DNA from: Thermomicrobiales bacterium
GTDB lineage: Bacteria > Chloroflexota > Chloroflexia > Thermomicrobiales > CFX8
Assembly: GCA_037045155.1 (NCBI GenBank)
Contig: JBAOIG010000003.1
Location: 1 to 64,000, forward strand
DNA: 64,000 nucleotides
Direction: 5' to 3'
Below, piece after piece: positions 36,896-46,045 of the stretch. The translations under genes and the position numbers were made by a program. The notes under the pieces were generated by a model. It ran no database searches. It had not been told where the DNA came from and saw only the letters and a list, made by a program, of their open reading frames with translations. Numbering within the stretch: position 1 is the stretch's first letter; each line of letters opens with the position of its first letter.

Positions 36896-37094
36896 GGTGG
36901 ATTCGACACCCCCTCAACGGATGCGCCGCTCGGTGACGCATGCTCTGATACCACGGCTCGCGCGATGCGGGTATCCTTGCCGAGCGCGACGCGGTCCGAT
37001 CCTGCTGACGACGATACCTGCACCGCCAACGAGCCGAGCGCCGGCGCCATCAGCCCTGCGACCCGCTGGCCGGCCCAACCCGTGGAGAAGTGCC

Positions 37095-38609
37095 ATGATG
37101 CGGCGAGGATCCCGGTTGCTGGCGCTGGTCGCCAGCGTGCTGTTTCTGATTGCTTCGGCAAGCCTGCCGGGGAAAGCGAGGGCAGACGATGTCTATGTCG
37201 TCTACTTTCCCTGGGTCTCGAACAACGAGACGATCGGTGGGCAAGGGCCGTGGTCGTCGACGCTTGCGATCCACAATCTGAGCAACAATCCCTGCCCCAT
37301 GTCGGTCTACGTCGTCCAAACCAGCGGCTGGAATAAGACGGCGCAACTCTCGCTCAATGCGGCGTCGACGCGTTCGATCGCAGCATTGTCGCTCGGTGTG
37401 CCGAAGCCTGGTTCGCCCGTTCGTCTCGAAGCAACCTGTCCGATTGCCGCGAGCGTCAAGGCATTCGCGCCGGCCACTGCCGCAGCCCCATGGTCGGACG
37501 GCGCCGGCATTATCACCGGCTACACCGGGTTGAGCGAGTTCGACATCGCCGCGTCACGCAACGGGCCAGACGCTGGCTGGGTCCTGCCGCTCGTCCAGAC
37601 CAACACCGGCTGGAACACGCTCGTCACCATCGCGAACCTTGGCACGACGCGGGCTGACGTCACGCTGAATCTCTATGCGACGGGCAACGAGGACGGCGCG
37701 GACGGCGCGACACTCTCGCTCCAGCAGGAGATTGCGGCCGGCGGCGTCTGGACGATCGACGCGCAATCCGCGCTCGGCCAGACGGGCTGGGTCGGCTTTG
37801 CCCGTATCACAGCAAGTGGGAACATCGGGGTCATCGCCCGGCGGGTCAAGCCATCGGCGCAGATGGCGATGATCAACGTCGGAGTCGCGACGAGCAGCTT
37901 CGCGTCCGGGGCCTATCGATCGGCCGCGCCATTGCTGTTCAACAACTACAACGGGTGGAATACCGGTATCACGTTGGCCAATCCGTCCGCGATTCCCGCG
38001 ACGGTGACTGTCGAGTACCACGAGGCAGGAGGCACACACGTGTCGAATACCGAGGTCGTTGTTCCCCCCTTCTCGATGCAGTACATCTATACACCAGGCT
38101 CGGTTGCGCAAGACGGCTTTGTTGGCGGCGCGAATATCCTCAGCAACGTCCCGATCATCTCCTCTATCGACGAGGTGAAGTACGAGACGATCGAGGGGCT
38201 GTCCTACATGGCGAACGCCGGTGGACAGAGCGAGGTAACCATCCCGATTGTGTTCCGTGAGAATCCGAAGTACTTGCAACACGACAACTCCGGCATCGCC
38301 ATCGCGAATCTCGACCCGGCCGCCAGCGTGACGGTTGCCATTGGCTTCCTGTCGCTCTATGGAGCGGATCTGCTGCCGACGCCGATACAGCTGACGATCC
38401 CGGCTGGCGGTGTTGGAACGATCTACTTGCCGTTTGTCGACGGACTGCCGGCCGGCACCGTCGCAACCGCGCGGCTGACGACCGCTAGCCCGGCTGGCAT
38501 CGTCGCAGTCTCGAACGACGTCAATTACACGGTTGCGGGTGACGGCTCGGTCGTCTTCAACGCATGGGGCGCGACAGGGTCGTATATCGCCGGAGGGGCG
38601 GGGCAGTGA
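37095..38609 (+). CDS. Secreted beta-rich protein, probable surface/envelope protein (paralogue of 49740-52853)
   Basis: 504 residues; ATG at 37095 and a signal peptide (LLALVASVLFLIASASLPGKARA). The mature chain opens with VYVVYFPWVSNNETIGG and contains repeated modules marked by WNTLVTIANLG, NGWNTGITLANPS and DNSGIAIANLDP, each a beta-sandwich-like unit of about 100 residues, ending with VNYTVAGDGSVVFNAW. The protein at 49740 shares the opening FPWV, the NGWNTG units and the DGSV closing motif. I know no named family; a cell-surface or S-layer-like role is inference. It overlaps the next gene by four bases. Confidence 0.55.
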   Translation: MMRRGSRLLALVASVLFLIASASLPGKARADDVYVVYFPWVSNNETIGGQGPWSSTLAIHNLSNNPCPMSVYVVQTSGWNKTAQLSLNAASTRSIAALSLGVPKPGSPVRLEATCPIAASVKAFAPATAAAPWSDGAGIITGYTGLSEFDIAASRNGPDAGWVLPLVQTNTGWNTLVTIANLGTTRADVTLNLYATGNEDGADGATLSLQQEIAAGGVWTIDAQSALGQTGWVGFARITASGNIGVIARRVKPSAQMAMINVGVATSSFASGAYRSAAPLLFNNYNGWNTGITLANPSAIPATVTVEYHEAGGTHVSNTEVVVPPFSMQYIYTPGSVAQDGFVGGANILSNVPIISSIDEVKYETIEGLSYMANAGGQSEVTIPIVFRENPKYLQHDNSGIAIANLDPAASVTVAIGFLSLYGADLLPTPIQLTIPAGGVGTIYLPFVDGLPAGTVATARLTTASPAGIVAVSNDVNYTVAGDGSVVFNAWGATGSYIAGGAGQ

Positions 38610-40702
38610 CAGCAGGCAGGACGGACGAGTTCTCTGAGATCGTCGCCGCGTTGAACGCTGGCGATCTGCCAGAGGTATTCGCGTTGATCGAGCGCGAGCT
38701 GGCGGGAGACGCCGGCCAGGAACGCCGATACGCGCTTCTGTTGATGCGGGCCAGGCTACGGATGGTCTCCGACGATCCGGGACTGGCGTTCCCCGACCTC
38801 GACGATGCGCTGACGCTCGCCGGTTCGACGGGAGGGCAGGCCGCAGTTCTCCAGGCGCGCGCCGAGGCCGCCGAGGCAGTTGGCGAGCTGGATATGGCTC
38901 GCGCAGATCTCGAACGCCTGATCGCGACGGTGACCGATCCGACTGACCTGGCGGCAGCCGAGCAGGTGCTCGGCCGGGTCGAGCGCGACGGTGGCGACAT
39001 CGCCCGCGCAGTCGCGTTGCTGGAGAACGCCCGCCGGCGCTTGATCGTGGCTGGCGCTGACGACGATCGTGTTGCGGAGGTGGCGCTCGATCTCGCTATG
39101 GCGTTACGACTGGCCGGCCGGGCGGAAGAGTCGATCGCGCTCTTGCGGGAGGTCGCCGCGTCGGCTGGGCCGGAGTTCGCTGCCCGTCTGCTCGTTCAGA
39201 TCGGCACGAGCTGCGCGTTCATTGGCGACTATGACGCCGCGCTCGAGGCGTGGGCCGAGGCGCTGCCGATGCTGGCGGACGGTGATGATCGCGCGGTCGT
39301 GCGCTACAACCGGGCCGTGGCGTTTCGCGATATGAGCAGGCTTGACGAAGCGCGCGACGACCTGCAACGCGGACTGGTGGATAACGCCGGGCTGAACCCG
39401 CACACCGAGTTCGACCTGCTCCTGCTGCTCGGCATCGTCGAGCGGGAGCGCGACGACAGCCAGCGCTCGCTCAACGCACTCGGCCAGGCGGCCGCGTTGA
39501 TGCCCGACGGCGACCCGCATGGGCGCGCCCGGCTGGAGATCGGGACGACGCTGGCGGTTGCCGGGCTCGTCGGGCTGGCCGTCGAGGAGCTTGGAGCGGC
39601 CGCCCAACTCTGCGCGAACCCTGACGATCGCGCCCGGGCGTTTCGTTCGCGTGGCGCGGCGCGGCAGGAGCTGGGCCTGGTTGACCTGGCGCTCGATGAT
39701 TACAGCAGGGCCATCGAACAGACAACCGACACTGACGAGCGAGCTCGTGGGCAGATCACCCGCGCAACCATCCTTGGGGCGCTCGATCGGCGGCGCGAGG
39801 CGCTGATAGCGCTGGGGGATGCCGCGCTGGCCGCTCGCGACCCGGAGGTGGCTCGTCAGGTGATCGTCCAGCGCGGGGCGCTACGCTCGGCCACCGGCGA
39901 CCTCGATGGCGCGATCGCTGACCTGGAGCTCGGTCGCGACTTGGCATATCGGGCGGGCGATGACGATCTGGCCGCGCGAGTTTCGGTAGATCTCGGGGCG
40001 ATTTTCGTTGCGGTCGGTCGTGAGGCTGACGCGATCGGGTTGTTCGACCATGCGCTGGCAACGGCGGCCGGCGGGGATGTCGCGTTCACCGCACTGATGC
40101 ATCTCGGCAGCGTCCACGTCGCGCGCCGCGAGCCGCTGGCGGCGCTTGGCGCGTTCGAGCGCGCCGCCGGCGCTGCTCACGACGACCGGGAGGGTCGGGC
40201 ACGCGCCTTCCTGGCACGCGCCGGCGCAGCCCAACGCTTCCAGCGCTTTGGCGAGGCCGCTGCGGACTACGCGCGGGTCCTCACCCTCCAGCCGGGGCCG
40301 CAGGCATTCGACCAGGCGTCGATCGGGCGGGACGTCATCGCGAACCAGATCGGCAGCCTCGAACGCGCGCGGGCGGAGCTGACCATCCTTATGCGAGCGC
40401 CCGAGGAGCCCAGCTTCCGGGCCGGCCCGACGCTTCAACGTGGCCTGATCGCGCTGCAGTTGGGCGATATCGCCGCGGCCGAGATCGATCTCCACCGCGC
40501 GTCCCGAATGTACCGACTCCTCCCCGATCGCGCCCTCGCCGAGGCGTGCCTGGCGCTCCTCTCCGCCCATCTCGGCCGTTGCGAGGATGCACGCCAACAC
40601 CTTATTGTCGCGGCCGATCTCGACCCGGCCGGCGCCTGGAAGGCGCAACTGGCCGACGAAGCGGACTGGAACAACTGTCCGGGCGTGACAGATGAGGGCT
40701 GA
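38606..40702 (+). CDS. TPR-repeat protein, translationally coupled to the surface-protein gene
   Basis: 698 residues; the GTG at 38606 lies in GTGA with the TGA of the upstream gene, and GGAGGGGCGGGG precedes it, so coupling is likely. The chain has about a dozen helical hairpins of TPR type: ALIERELAGDAGQERRYALL, EAAEAVGELDMARADLERLI, ADDDRVAEVALDLAMALRLA, GDYDAALEAWAEALPMLADG, DLALDDYSRAIEQTTDTDE and others. There is no signal peptide or membrane helix, so it is probably cytoplasmic. TPR scaffolds bind partner proteins; the partner is unknown. Confidence 0.75.
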   Translation: MTAGRTDEFSEIVAALNAGDLPEVFALIERELAGDAGQERRYALLLMRARLRMVSDDPGLAFPDLDDALTLAGSTGGQAAVLQARAEAAEAVGELDMARADLERLIATVTDPTDLAAAEQVLGRVERDGGDIARAVALLENARRRLIVAGADDDRVAEVALDLAMALRLAGRAEESIALLREVAASAGPEFAARLLVQIGTSCAFIGDYDAALEAWAEALPMLADGDDRAVVRYNRAVAFRDMSRLDEARDDLQRGLVDNAGLNPHTEFDLLLLLGIVERERDDSQRSLNALGQAAALMPDGDPHGRARLEIGTTLAVAGLVGLAVEELGAAAQLCANPDDRARAFRSRGAARQELGLVDLALDDYSRAIEQTTDTDERARGQITRATILGALDRRREALIALGDAALAARDPEVARQVIVQRGALRSATGDLDGAIADLELGRDLAYRAGDDDLAARVSVDLGAIFVAVGREADAIGLFDHALATAAGGDVAFTALMHLGSVHVARREPLAALGAFERAAGAAHDDREGRARAFLARAGAAQRFQRFGEAAADYARVLTLQPGPQAFDQASIGRDVIANQIGSLERARAELTILMRAPEEPSFRAGPTLQRGLIALQLGDIAAAEIDLHRASRMYRLLPDRALAEACLALLSAHLGRCEDARQHLIVAADLDPAGAWKAQLADEADWNNCPGVTDEG

Positions 40703-40845
40703 GGCAATGGGGATGACAAAGCCGCAGGGACAGCGTGCCTCAAGAGGCTCGTGACGTGAATCACGAAACCGGTTACCCTTTCGGGCATCGGGCTGAGAAC
40801 AATCGGCGGATGACGTAACCGACCCTGACGAATGTGAGGAAATGA

Positions 40846-42537
40846 ATGGCTGCACGGAAAGAGGAGCGCCAGATCGACGTCTCGCGCTTCCATACGTTCG
40901 ACGAGATGACGGGGCTGCTCAAGGGGCTGGTAGAAACCTACCCGACGCTGGCCACGATCGAGTCGATCGGCCAGTCCCACGAGGGACGCGACATCTGGCT
41001 GCTGACGATCACGAATCAGCAGACCGGCGCGGCGGGTGACAAGCCTGCCATGTACATCGACGCCAACATCCACGCCGGCGAGGTCACCGGCTGTAATGTC
41101 GCCCTCTATACCATCGAGATGCTGCTCGCTGGCTACGGGAATGACGCCGATATCACCGAGCTCCTCGACACAAGAACGTTCTATATCGCCCCGCGCGTCC
41201 AGCCAGACGGCGCCGAGCTCTATCTGACGACGCCGTACACCCTTCGCTCCTCCGTCCGCGAGTGGCCAGGCGGCGACCCGGACGATGGCCTGACGGCGGA
41301 GGACATCGACGGCAACGGGCTGATTCTCCAGATGCGGGTGAGAGACCCGAAGGGCGAGTGGCGCGTCTCCGATCATGACGCGCGTCTGATGGTCAAGCGC
41401 CGGCCCGACGAGCTGACTGGCGAGTTCTACCGCCTCTATACCGAGGGCGTTCTGAATAACCACGTCCGCGGGCCAGTGACGCTGGCGCGTCCGAAATGGG
41501 GGCTGGATCAGAACCGCAACTGGCCGGCAAACTGGTCGCCGGTGCAGCGCGGTGGCGGGCCACACCCGCTGTCCGAGCCGGAGACGCGGGCTGTCGCAAC
41601 GTTCGTCGAGTCGCATCGCAACATCGTCATGATCCAGAACTACCACACGACTGGCGGGGTGATCCTGCGCGCGCCGTGCGCGGTCGATGACAAGACGCTC
41701 CCGCCGCGCGACGTGGACACCTACAAGAAGATCGGCGACATCGGTGAGGGGATCACCGGGTATCCCTGCGCGTCCGTCTTCGACGCCTTCCAGGAGGTAG
41801 ATGACAGCGGCCGGCGGAGCCAGTCGGGCGGGTTCATCGAGTGGACCTACTACCACCTCGGCGTCTTCTCCTTCGCGACCGAGTTGTGGGATCTGCAATC
41901 CCGAGCCGGCATCGAGCGGCCGGCCAACGATGCGATGCGCAGCATGCGTGAGCAGACCGAGGACGATGGCCTGAAGCTGCTGCGCTTCAATGACGAGCAT
42001 CTCGGTGGACGCTGCTTCGTGCCCTGGAAAGCGCACGAGCACCCGCAACTCGGCGCGATCGAGATCGGCGGCTGGAAGACGAAGGAGATTCGCCAGAACG
42101 CGCCGGCCGAGTTCCTGCCGGACGAATGCGAGCGCAATGCCGCCTTCACTGTCCGCCAGGCGGCGATGACGCCGATCATCGCGATCGGCGACGTTGCGGT
42201 CGAGAAGATCGCCGACGATGCCTTCGTGGTTCGGGCGATGGTGGCGAATGAGGGCTACCTGCCGACCTACGGCGCTGAGATGGCGCGGCGGATCGAGGCG
42301 GCCAAGCCGGTCGAGGTCGCGATCTCGGGGGCCGAGCCGATCATCGGCAAGGCGAAGCAGTCGATCGGCCATCTGCAGGGCCGAAGCGCGGCACGCGGGA
42401 TGATGTTCTCCTTCGGCGGCGCAAAGGTGGATAACGAGCGCTTGCTGGAGTGGCTCGTCCGCGGCAACGGCGAGGTCACAATCACCGCGACATCCGAAAA
42501 GGGCGGCGTCGCGCGCAAGACGGTGGCGCTGGCGTAG
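40846..42537 (+). CDS. Zinc carboxypeptidase, M14 family
   Basis: 563 residues; ATG at 40846 with GTGAGG upstream. Zinc ligands are H76 and E79 in NIHAGEVTG and H267 in QNYHTTGG; the catalytic glutamate is probably E346 in FATELWDL. The substrate-carboxylate loop DQNRNWPANW lies between them. No signal peptide is evident. The C-terminal third (from about residue 430) has an extra beta domain (GDVAVEKIADDAFVVRAMVANEG). Carboxypeptidases release C-terminal amino acids, which fits the peptide-use theme of this region. Confidence 0.88.
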   Translation: MAARKEERQIDVSRFHTFDEMTGLLKGLVETYPTLATIESIGQSHEGRDIWLLTITNQQTGAAGDKPAMYIDANIHAGEVTGCNVALYTIEMLLAGYGNDADITELLDTRTFYIAPRVQPDGAELYLTTPYTLRSSVREWPGGDPDDGLTAEDIDGNGLILQMRVRDPKGEWRVSDHDARLMVKRRPDELTGEFYRLYTEGVLNNHVRGPVTLARPKWGLDQNRNWPANWSPVQRGGGPHPLSEPETRAVATFVESHRNIVMIQNYHTTGGVILRAPCAVDDKTLPPRDVDTYKKIGDIGEGITGYPCASVFDAFQEVDDSGRRSQSGGFIEWTYYHLGVFSFATELWDLQSRAGIERPANDAMRSMREQTEDDGLKLLRFNDEHLGGRCFVPWKAHEHPQLGAIEIGGWKTKEIRQNAPAEFLPDECERNAAFTVRQAAMTPIIAIGDVAVEKIADDAFVVRAMVANEGYLPTYGAEMARRIEAAKPVEVAISGAEPIIGKAKQSIGHLQGRSAARGMMFSFGGAKVDNERLLEWLVRGNGEVTITATSEKGGVARKTVALA

Positions 42538-42560
42538 GAACGGACGGCCCTCACCCCCTG

Positions 42561-42736
42561 CCCCCTCTCCCAACTCTGGGAGAGGGGGTGGCTTATATTG
42601 CGGGGCAGAGAGTGAGACCGTCGAATACAGGACACCCCCTCTCCCAGCATTGGGAGAGGGGGTGGCTTATATTGCGGGGCAGAGAGTGAGATCGTCGAAT
42701 ACAGGACACCCCCTCTCCCAGCATTGGGAGAGGGGG
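42561..42736. repeat. Three tandem GC-rich hairpins at 74-bp spacing
   Basis: Inverted repeats at 42,561-42,588, 42,635-42,662 and 42,709-42,736, each CCCCCTCTCCCA with TGGGAGAGGGGG. The intervening stretches are nearly identical (GGTGGCTTATATTGCGGGGC and CAGAGAGTGAGA), so the 74-bp unit has been duplicated in tandem. They sit between the convergent M14 peptidase and gcvPB genes and may act as a two-way terminator. The same hairpin lies between acs and leuS. Confidence 0.75.
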
Positions 42737-42758
42737 CCGGGGGGGATGAGGGCCGTCG

Positions 42759-44234
42759 CTAGTCCGCGGCGTCCCGGTGGATCGCCGGTGCGTTCTCGGG
42801 GGTCCAGCGCAGATTGACGTTGCGGTTGGCGCTGACTTCGTCGAGGCGCTTGTACTCGGTCGTGTGCGGAGCGTTGCGGACGAACTCCGGGTCGCTCTTG
42901 ACCTCGTCGTCGATCTGACGCATCACGGCAATGAAGTTGTCCAGCGTCTCGATGCTTTCCGTCTCGGTCGGCTCGATCATCATCGCTTCCTCGACGATCA
43001 GCGGGAAGTAGGTCGTCGGCGGGTGAATGCCGAAGTCGAGCAGCCGCTTGGCGATGTCGAGCGTGCGGACACCGTACTCCGCCTTCTGCCGGCGGGAGGT
43101 GGCGACGAACTCATGCATGCAGGGCCGGTCGTAGGCGATCTCGTAGCGATCCTTCAGGTTGGCCATCAAGTAGTTCGCGGCCAGGACCGCGTCCTCACTG
43201 ATACGGCGCAGCCCCTCGGCGCCGTGCATCCGGATATAGGTGTACGCGCGGACGTGCATGCCGAAGTTGCCGTAGAAGCCATGGACCTTCCCGACGGAAT
43301 GCTCGGGCGACTCGAAGCCGTAGGAGCCGTCGTCGTGCTTGACGATCACTGGCTCGGGCAGGAACTGTGCCAGGTCGGCACGGACGCCGACTGGTCCGGA
43401 TCCAGGGCCGCCGCCGCCGTGCGGGGTCGAGAATGTCTTGTGCAGATTGAAGTGCATGATGTCCATGCCGAGGTCGCCCGGCCGGACCATGCCGAGGATG
43501 GCGTTGAAGTTCGCGCCGTCGTTGTAGACAAGCCCGCCGGCCGCATGGACGACATTGATGGCCTCCTGGACGTTCTCGTCCCAGAGGCCGAGGGTGTTCG
43601 GGTTCGTGATCATCATCAGCGCAACATGTGGACCGACGAGCTCACGCAGCTTGTCGATGTCGCAGTTGCCGCGATCGTCCGACGGCACAGTAACGACCTT
43701 GAAGCCGGCCATCGCCGCCGTCGCCGGGTTGGTGCCGTGGGCGGAGTCGGGCACTAGCACGGTGTCGCGGGCATGATCTCCGCGCGCCTCGTGGTAGGCG
43801 CGAGCGATCAGAACACCAGTCAGCTCGCCATGGGCGCCAGCCGCTGGCTGGAGCGTGACCGTCGCGAATCCCGAGATCTCGGCCAGATAGCCACGCAGCT
43901 CATACATCAGCTCGAGCGCGCCCTGGACCGTCTTGGGGTCCTGGAGCGGGTGGATCGCAGAGAAGCCGGGCATCCGCGCGACGATCTCGTTGATCTTGGG
44001 GTTGTATTTCATCGTGCAGGAGCCGAGCGGATAGAAGCCGATGTCGATCGCGTGGTTCTTCTGCGACATCCGCGTGAAGTGGCGGATGACGTCGATCTCG
44101 CTCACCTCCGGCAGGGAGAGCTCGTCGCGGCAGAGCGCGGCGGGAATCTCCGTCTCGGGGACGTCGACGGCAGGAACAGTCGTGCCACGACGCCCGGGCT
44201 TGCTCAGCTCAAAGATCAGCGGCTCTACCGCCAT
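42759..44234 (-). CDS. gcvPB: Glycine dehydrogenase (decarboxylating) subunit 2
   Basis: 491 residues; the ATG at 44234 has GGGGGGAACT before it (an in-frame GTG at 44246 is less likely). The PLP lysine is about K266 in NLHKTFSTPHGGGGPGSGPVG, and HFTRMSQKNHAIDIGFYPLGSCTMKYNP is the strong N-terminal signature. It is the C-terminal-half subunit of the split P-protein of the glycine cleavage system, which decarboxylates glycine and passes the aminomethyl group to the H protein. The partner subunit (gcvPA), gcvT and gcvH are not in this window. Confidence 0.95.
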   Translation of the reverse strand: MAVEPLIFELSKPGRRGTTVPAVDVPETEIPAALCRDELSLPEVSEIDVIRHFTRMSQKNHAIDIGFYPLGSCTMKYNPKINEIVARMPGFSAIHPLQDPKTVQGALELMYELRGYLAEISGFATVTLQPAAGAHGELTGVLIARAYHEARGDHARDTVLVPDSAHGTNPATAAMAGFKVVTVPSDDRGNCDIDKLRELVGPHVALMMITNPNTLGLWDENVQEAINVVHAAGGLVYNDGANFNAILGMVRPGDLGMDIMHFNLHKTFSTPHGGGGPGSGPVGVRADLAQFLPEPVIVKHDDGSYGFESPEHSVGKVHGFYGNFGMHVRAYTYIRMHGAEGLRRISEDAVLAANYLMANLKDRYEIAYDRPCMHEFVATSRRQKAEYGVRTLDIAKRLLDFGIHPPTTYFPLIVEEAMMIEPTETESIETLDNFIAVMRQIDDEVKSDPEFVRNAPHTTEYKRLDEVSANRNVNLRWTPENAPAIHRDAAD

Positions 44235-44446
44235 AGTTCCCCCCACCTGACCTTTCGCCGCATGCTATTGCGGAAAACCAACGATCGACCCGTCATGTCG
44301 CTGGCAGGATAACACCAGTCGCCGAGGGGCCACAACCGCGCCGCCAGCGTCGACGCCACTGATAGAATCGGACGGGCTGTTAGTCTCTCGCGGTATGCCG
44401 GCCAACCGTGCGCACCGCGTATCGACGTTTTCAGGGAGTCTCACCG

Positions 44447-45454
44447 ATGGCGAAGGCGTTCTACTACGGCGGTCAGGCAGTCATGGAAGGCGTCATGATG
44501 CGCGGCCGCTCTTCGATGGCGGTCGGGGTTCGCTCCCCGGACGGCAAGATCGTCGTCTGGGAGGAAACGATCACCCCCGGGCCGGTTGTCCGCTCGGTGC
44601 GCAACGTCCCGCTCGTCCGCGGCGCGGTCGTGTTGTGGGACACGATGGTGCTGGGTATGCGGGCGCTGATCTTCTCCGCCAATGTCGGGCTCACCGAGGA
44701 GGGCGAAGATGGCGAGGCCGAGGAGCCGGGTTCGCTCAGCGGACCATTCCTGTGGCTGACAGTGGCGCTCTCGTTGGTGTTTTCGATCGGGCTGTTCTTT
44801 GTCGTTCCGCTGGTGACGGTCGATCTGCTGAGCCGCTGGATCGAGTCGCACGCGATGATCAATATCATCGAGGGTGTCATCCGGCTCGCGCTGCTGATTG
44901 GCTACATGTTCGCGATCTCTCTGACGAGCGATATCCGCCGGGTGTTTGGCTACCATGGCGCCGAGCATATGACGATCAATGCCTGGGAGCGTGGGGCGCC
45001 GGTGGATGTCGAGCACGTCCGCGGCCAGAGCCTGCGTCATGTGCGCTGCGGCACCGGGTTCTTGCTGATTGTTGTTGTCATCTCGATCCTGTTCTTTCTG
45101 ACACTGGGCCGGCCGGTGTGGTACCTGCTCTACGGCTCGCGAATCGTGCTCGTGCCGGTGATTGCCGGGGTGGCCTACGAGGTAATTCGGGCCGGCGCCG
45201 CGCACTCAAGAAACCCGATCATGCGAGTCGTCCTCGCGCCGGGACTCTGGCTACAGGGCATCACGACTCGACAGCCGGATGATTCGATGATCGAGGTCGC
45301 GATCGCCGCATTCAAGCGGGTTCAGGCGACCGATGGTGTCATCGCCATCACCGACCTGGACCCTGCCGTCGTTGAGGTCGGCGCCGATGGCCAGCCGTTG
45401 AGCGGGGCGCCGAGCATTCTCCCGGAGCCTGTTCCGGCCATGGTTGAGGTCTAG
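44447..45454 (+). CDS. YqhQ-like DUF1385 membrane protein
   Basis: 335 residues; the ATG at 44447 has CAGGGAG upstream (an in-frame ATG at 44408 is less likely). DUF1385 signatures: YYGGQAVMEGVMMRGRSS and VRGAVVLWDTMVLGMRAL at the N-terminus, then three to four membrane helices (FLWLTVALSLVFSIGLFFVV and others), FGYHGAEHMTINAWE with the conserved His/Glu, and HVRCGTGFLLIVVVISILFF. This may be a metal- or lipid-related membrane enzyme; its biochemical role is unknown. Confidence 0.85.
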   Translation: MAKAFYYGGQAVMEGVMMRGRSSMAVGVRSPDGKIVVWEETITPGPVVRSVRNVPLVRGAVVLWDTMVLGMRALIFSANVGLTEEGEDGEAEEPGSLSGPFLWLTVALSLVFSIGLFFVVPLVTVDLLSRWIESHAMINIIEGVIRLALLIGYMFAISLTSDIRRVFGYHGAEHMTINAWERGAPVDVEHVRGQSLRHVRCGTGFLLIVVVISILFFLTLGRPVWYLLYGSRIVLVPVIAGVAYEVIRAGAAHSRNPIMRVVLAPGLWLQGITTRQPDDSMIEVAIAAFKRVQATDGVIAITDLDPAVVEVGADGQPLSGAPSILPEPVPAMVEV

Positions 45455-45457
45455 TTG

Positions 45458-45955
45458 ATGCACTCCAGAGAGATGGATTTCCAACCGTCAACCGATTCGT
45501 CGGCGCTCGATCGAGCTGCGGGGGATGTCGTCCGCGAGGTCGAAAGCCTCGCCGAGATGGAGGAGGTCTTCCGCATTCGGGACGAGGTGTTCGTCCACGA
45601 GCAGCGGCTGACCCGCGACGCCCGGCACGATCCCGACGACCGCACGAGCATCCACTATCTCGCCTGGCGCGATGGCCGGCCGCTTGGCACCGGCAGGCTG
45701 ACCCTGCACGGCCGCGAGGCACAGGTCGCCTGGGTGGCGGTGCGTCCGGAGGCGCGTGGCTCCGGCCTCGGCAACGCGGTGATGGAGGCGATCATCGATC
45801 GGGCCGATCTTGAGCGGGCGGCCTATATCGTCCTCAACGCGCAGGACCATGCCATTACATTCTACGAACGGCTCGGTTTCGAGATCGTCGGCCCCGAGTT
45901 CACGATGGGTGGCATCGGCCATCGCGTGATGATCCGCCGCGGCGCTCCGAGGTAA
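45458..45955 (+). CDS. GNAT-family N-acetyltransferase (ElaA/PhnO-like)
   Basis: 165 residues from the ATG at 45458. GNAT elements: VFRIRDEVFVHEQRLTRDAR (donor arm), RLTLHGREAQVAWVAVRPEARGSGLGNAVMEAI (the acetyl-CoA loop is RPEARGSGLG) and YIVLNAQDHAITFYERLGFE. It starts one codon after the YqhQ stop. Its acceptor is not known. It resembles the small ElaA group. Confidence 0.85.
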   Translation: MHSREMDFQPSTDSSALDRAAGDVVREVESLAEMEEVFRIRDEVFVHEQRLTRDARHDPDDRTSIHYLAWRDGRPLGTGRLTLHGREAQVAWVAVRPEARGSGLGNAVMEAIIDRADLERAAYIVLNAQDHAITFYERLGFEIVGPEFTMGGIGHRVMIRRGAPR

Positions 45956-45985
45956 AGCGACAAGCGTAACCGGAGACGGGAGACC

Positions 45986-46012
45986 GGGGTCGGGCCAGAC
46001 ACGCCCGACCCC
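45986..46012. terminator. Hairpin between convergent genes
   Basis: The inverted repeat GGGGTCGGGC and GCCCGACCCC (10 bp, 7-base loop) lies between the convergent GNAT gene and the FAD-oxidoreductase gene. It lacks a clear T-run but is well placed as a bidirectional stop. Confidence 0.5.
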
Positions 46013-46045
46013 CTCGATGCCCGCCCCCGTCCCCCGTCCCCGCCG

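Noticed and set aside
40770..40845. CTGAGA-like words before the M14 peptidase gene, suggesting a TPP riboswitch
   Set aside because: The conserved 3' half and matching stems of the TPP fold are absent and the gene has no thiamine link.
45986..46012. Operator site for a regulator
   Set aside because: The palindrome is between convergent genes, far from any start, so a terminator-like role fits better.
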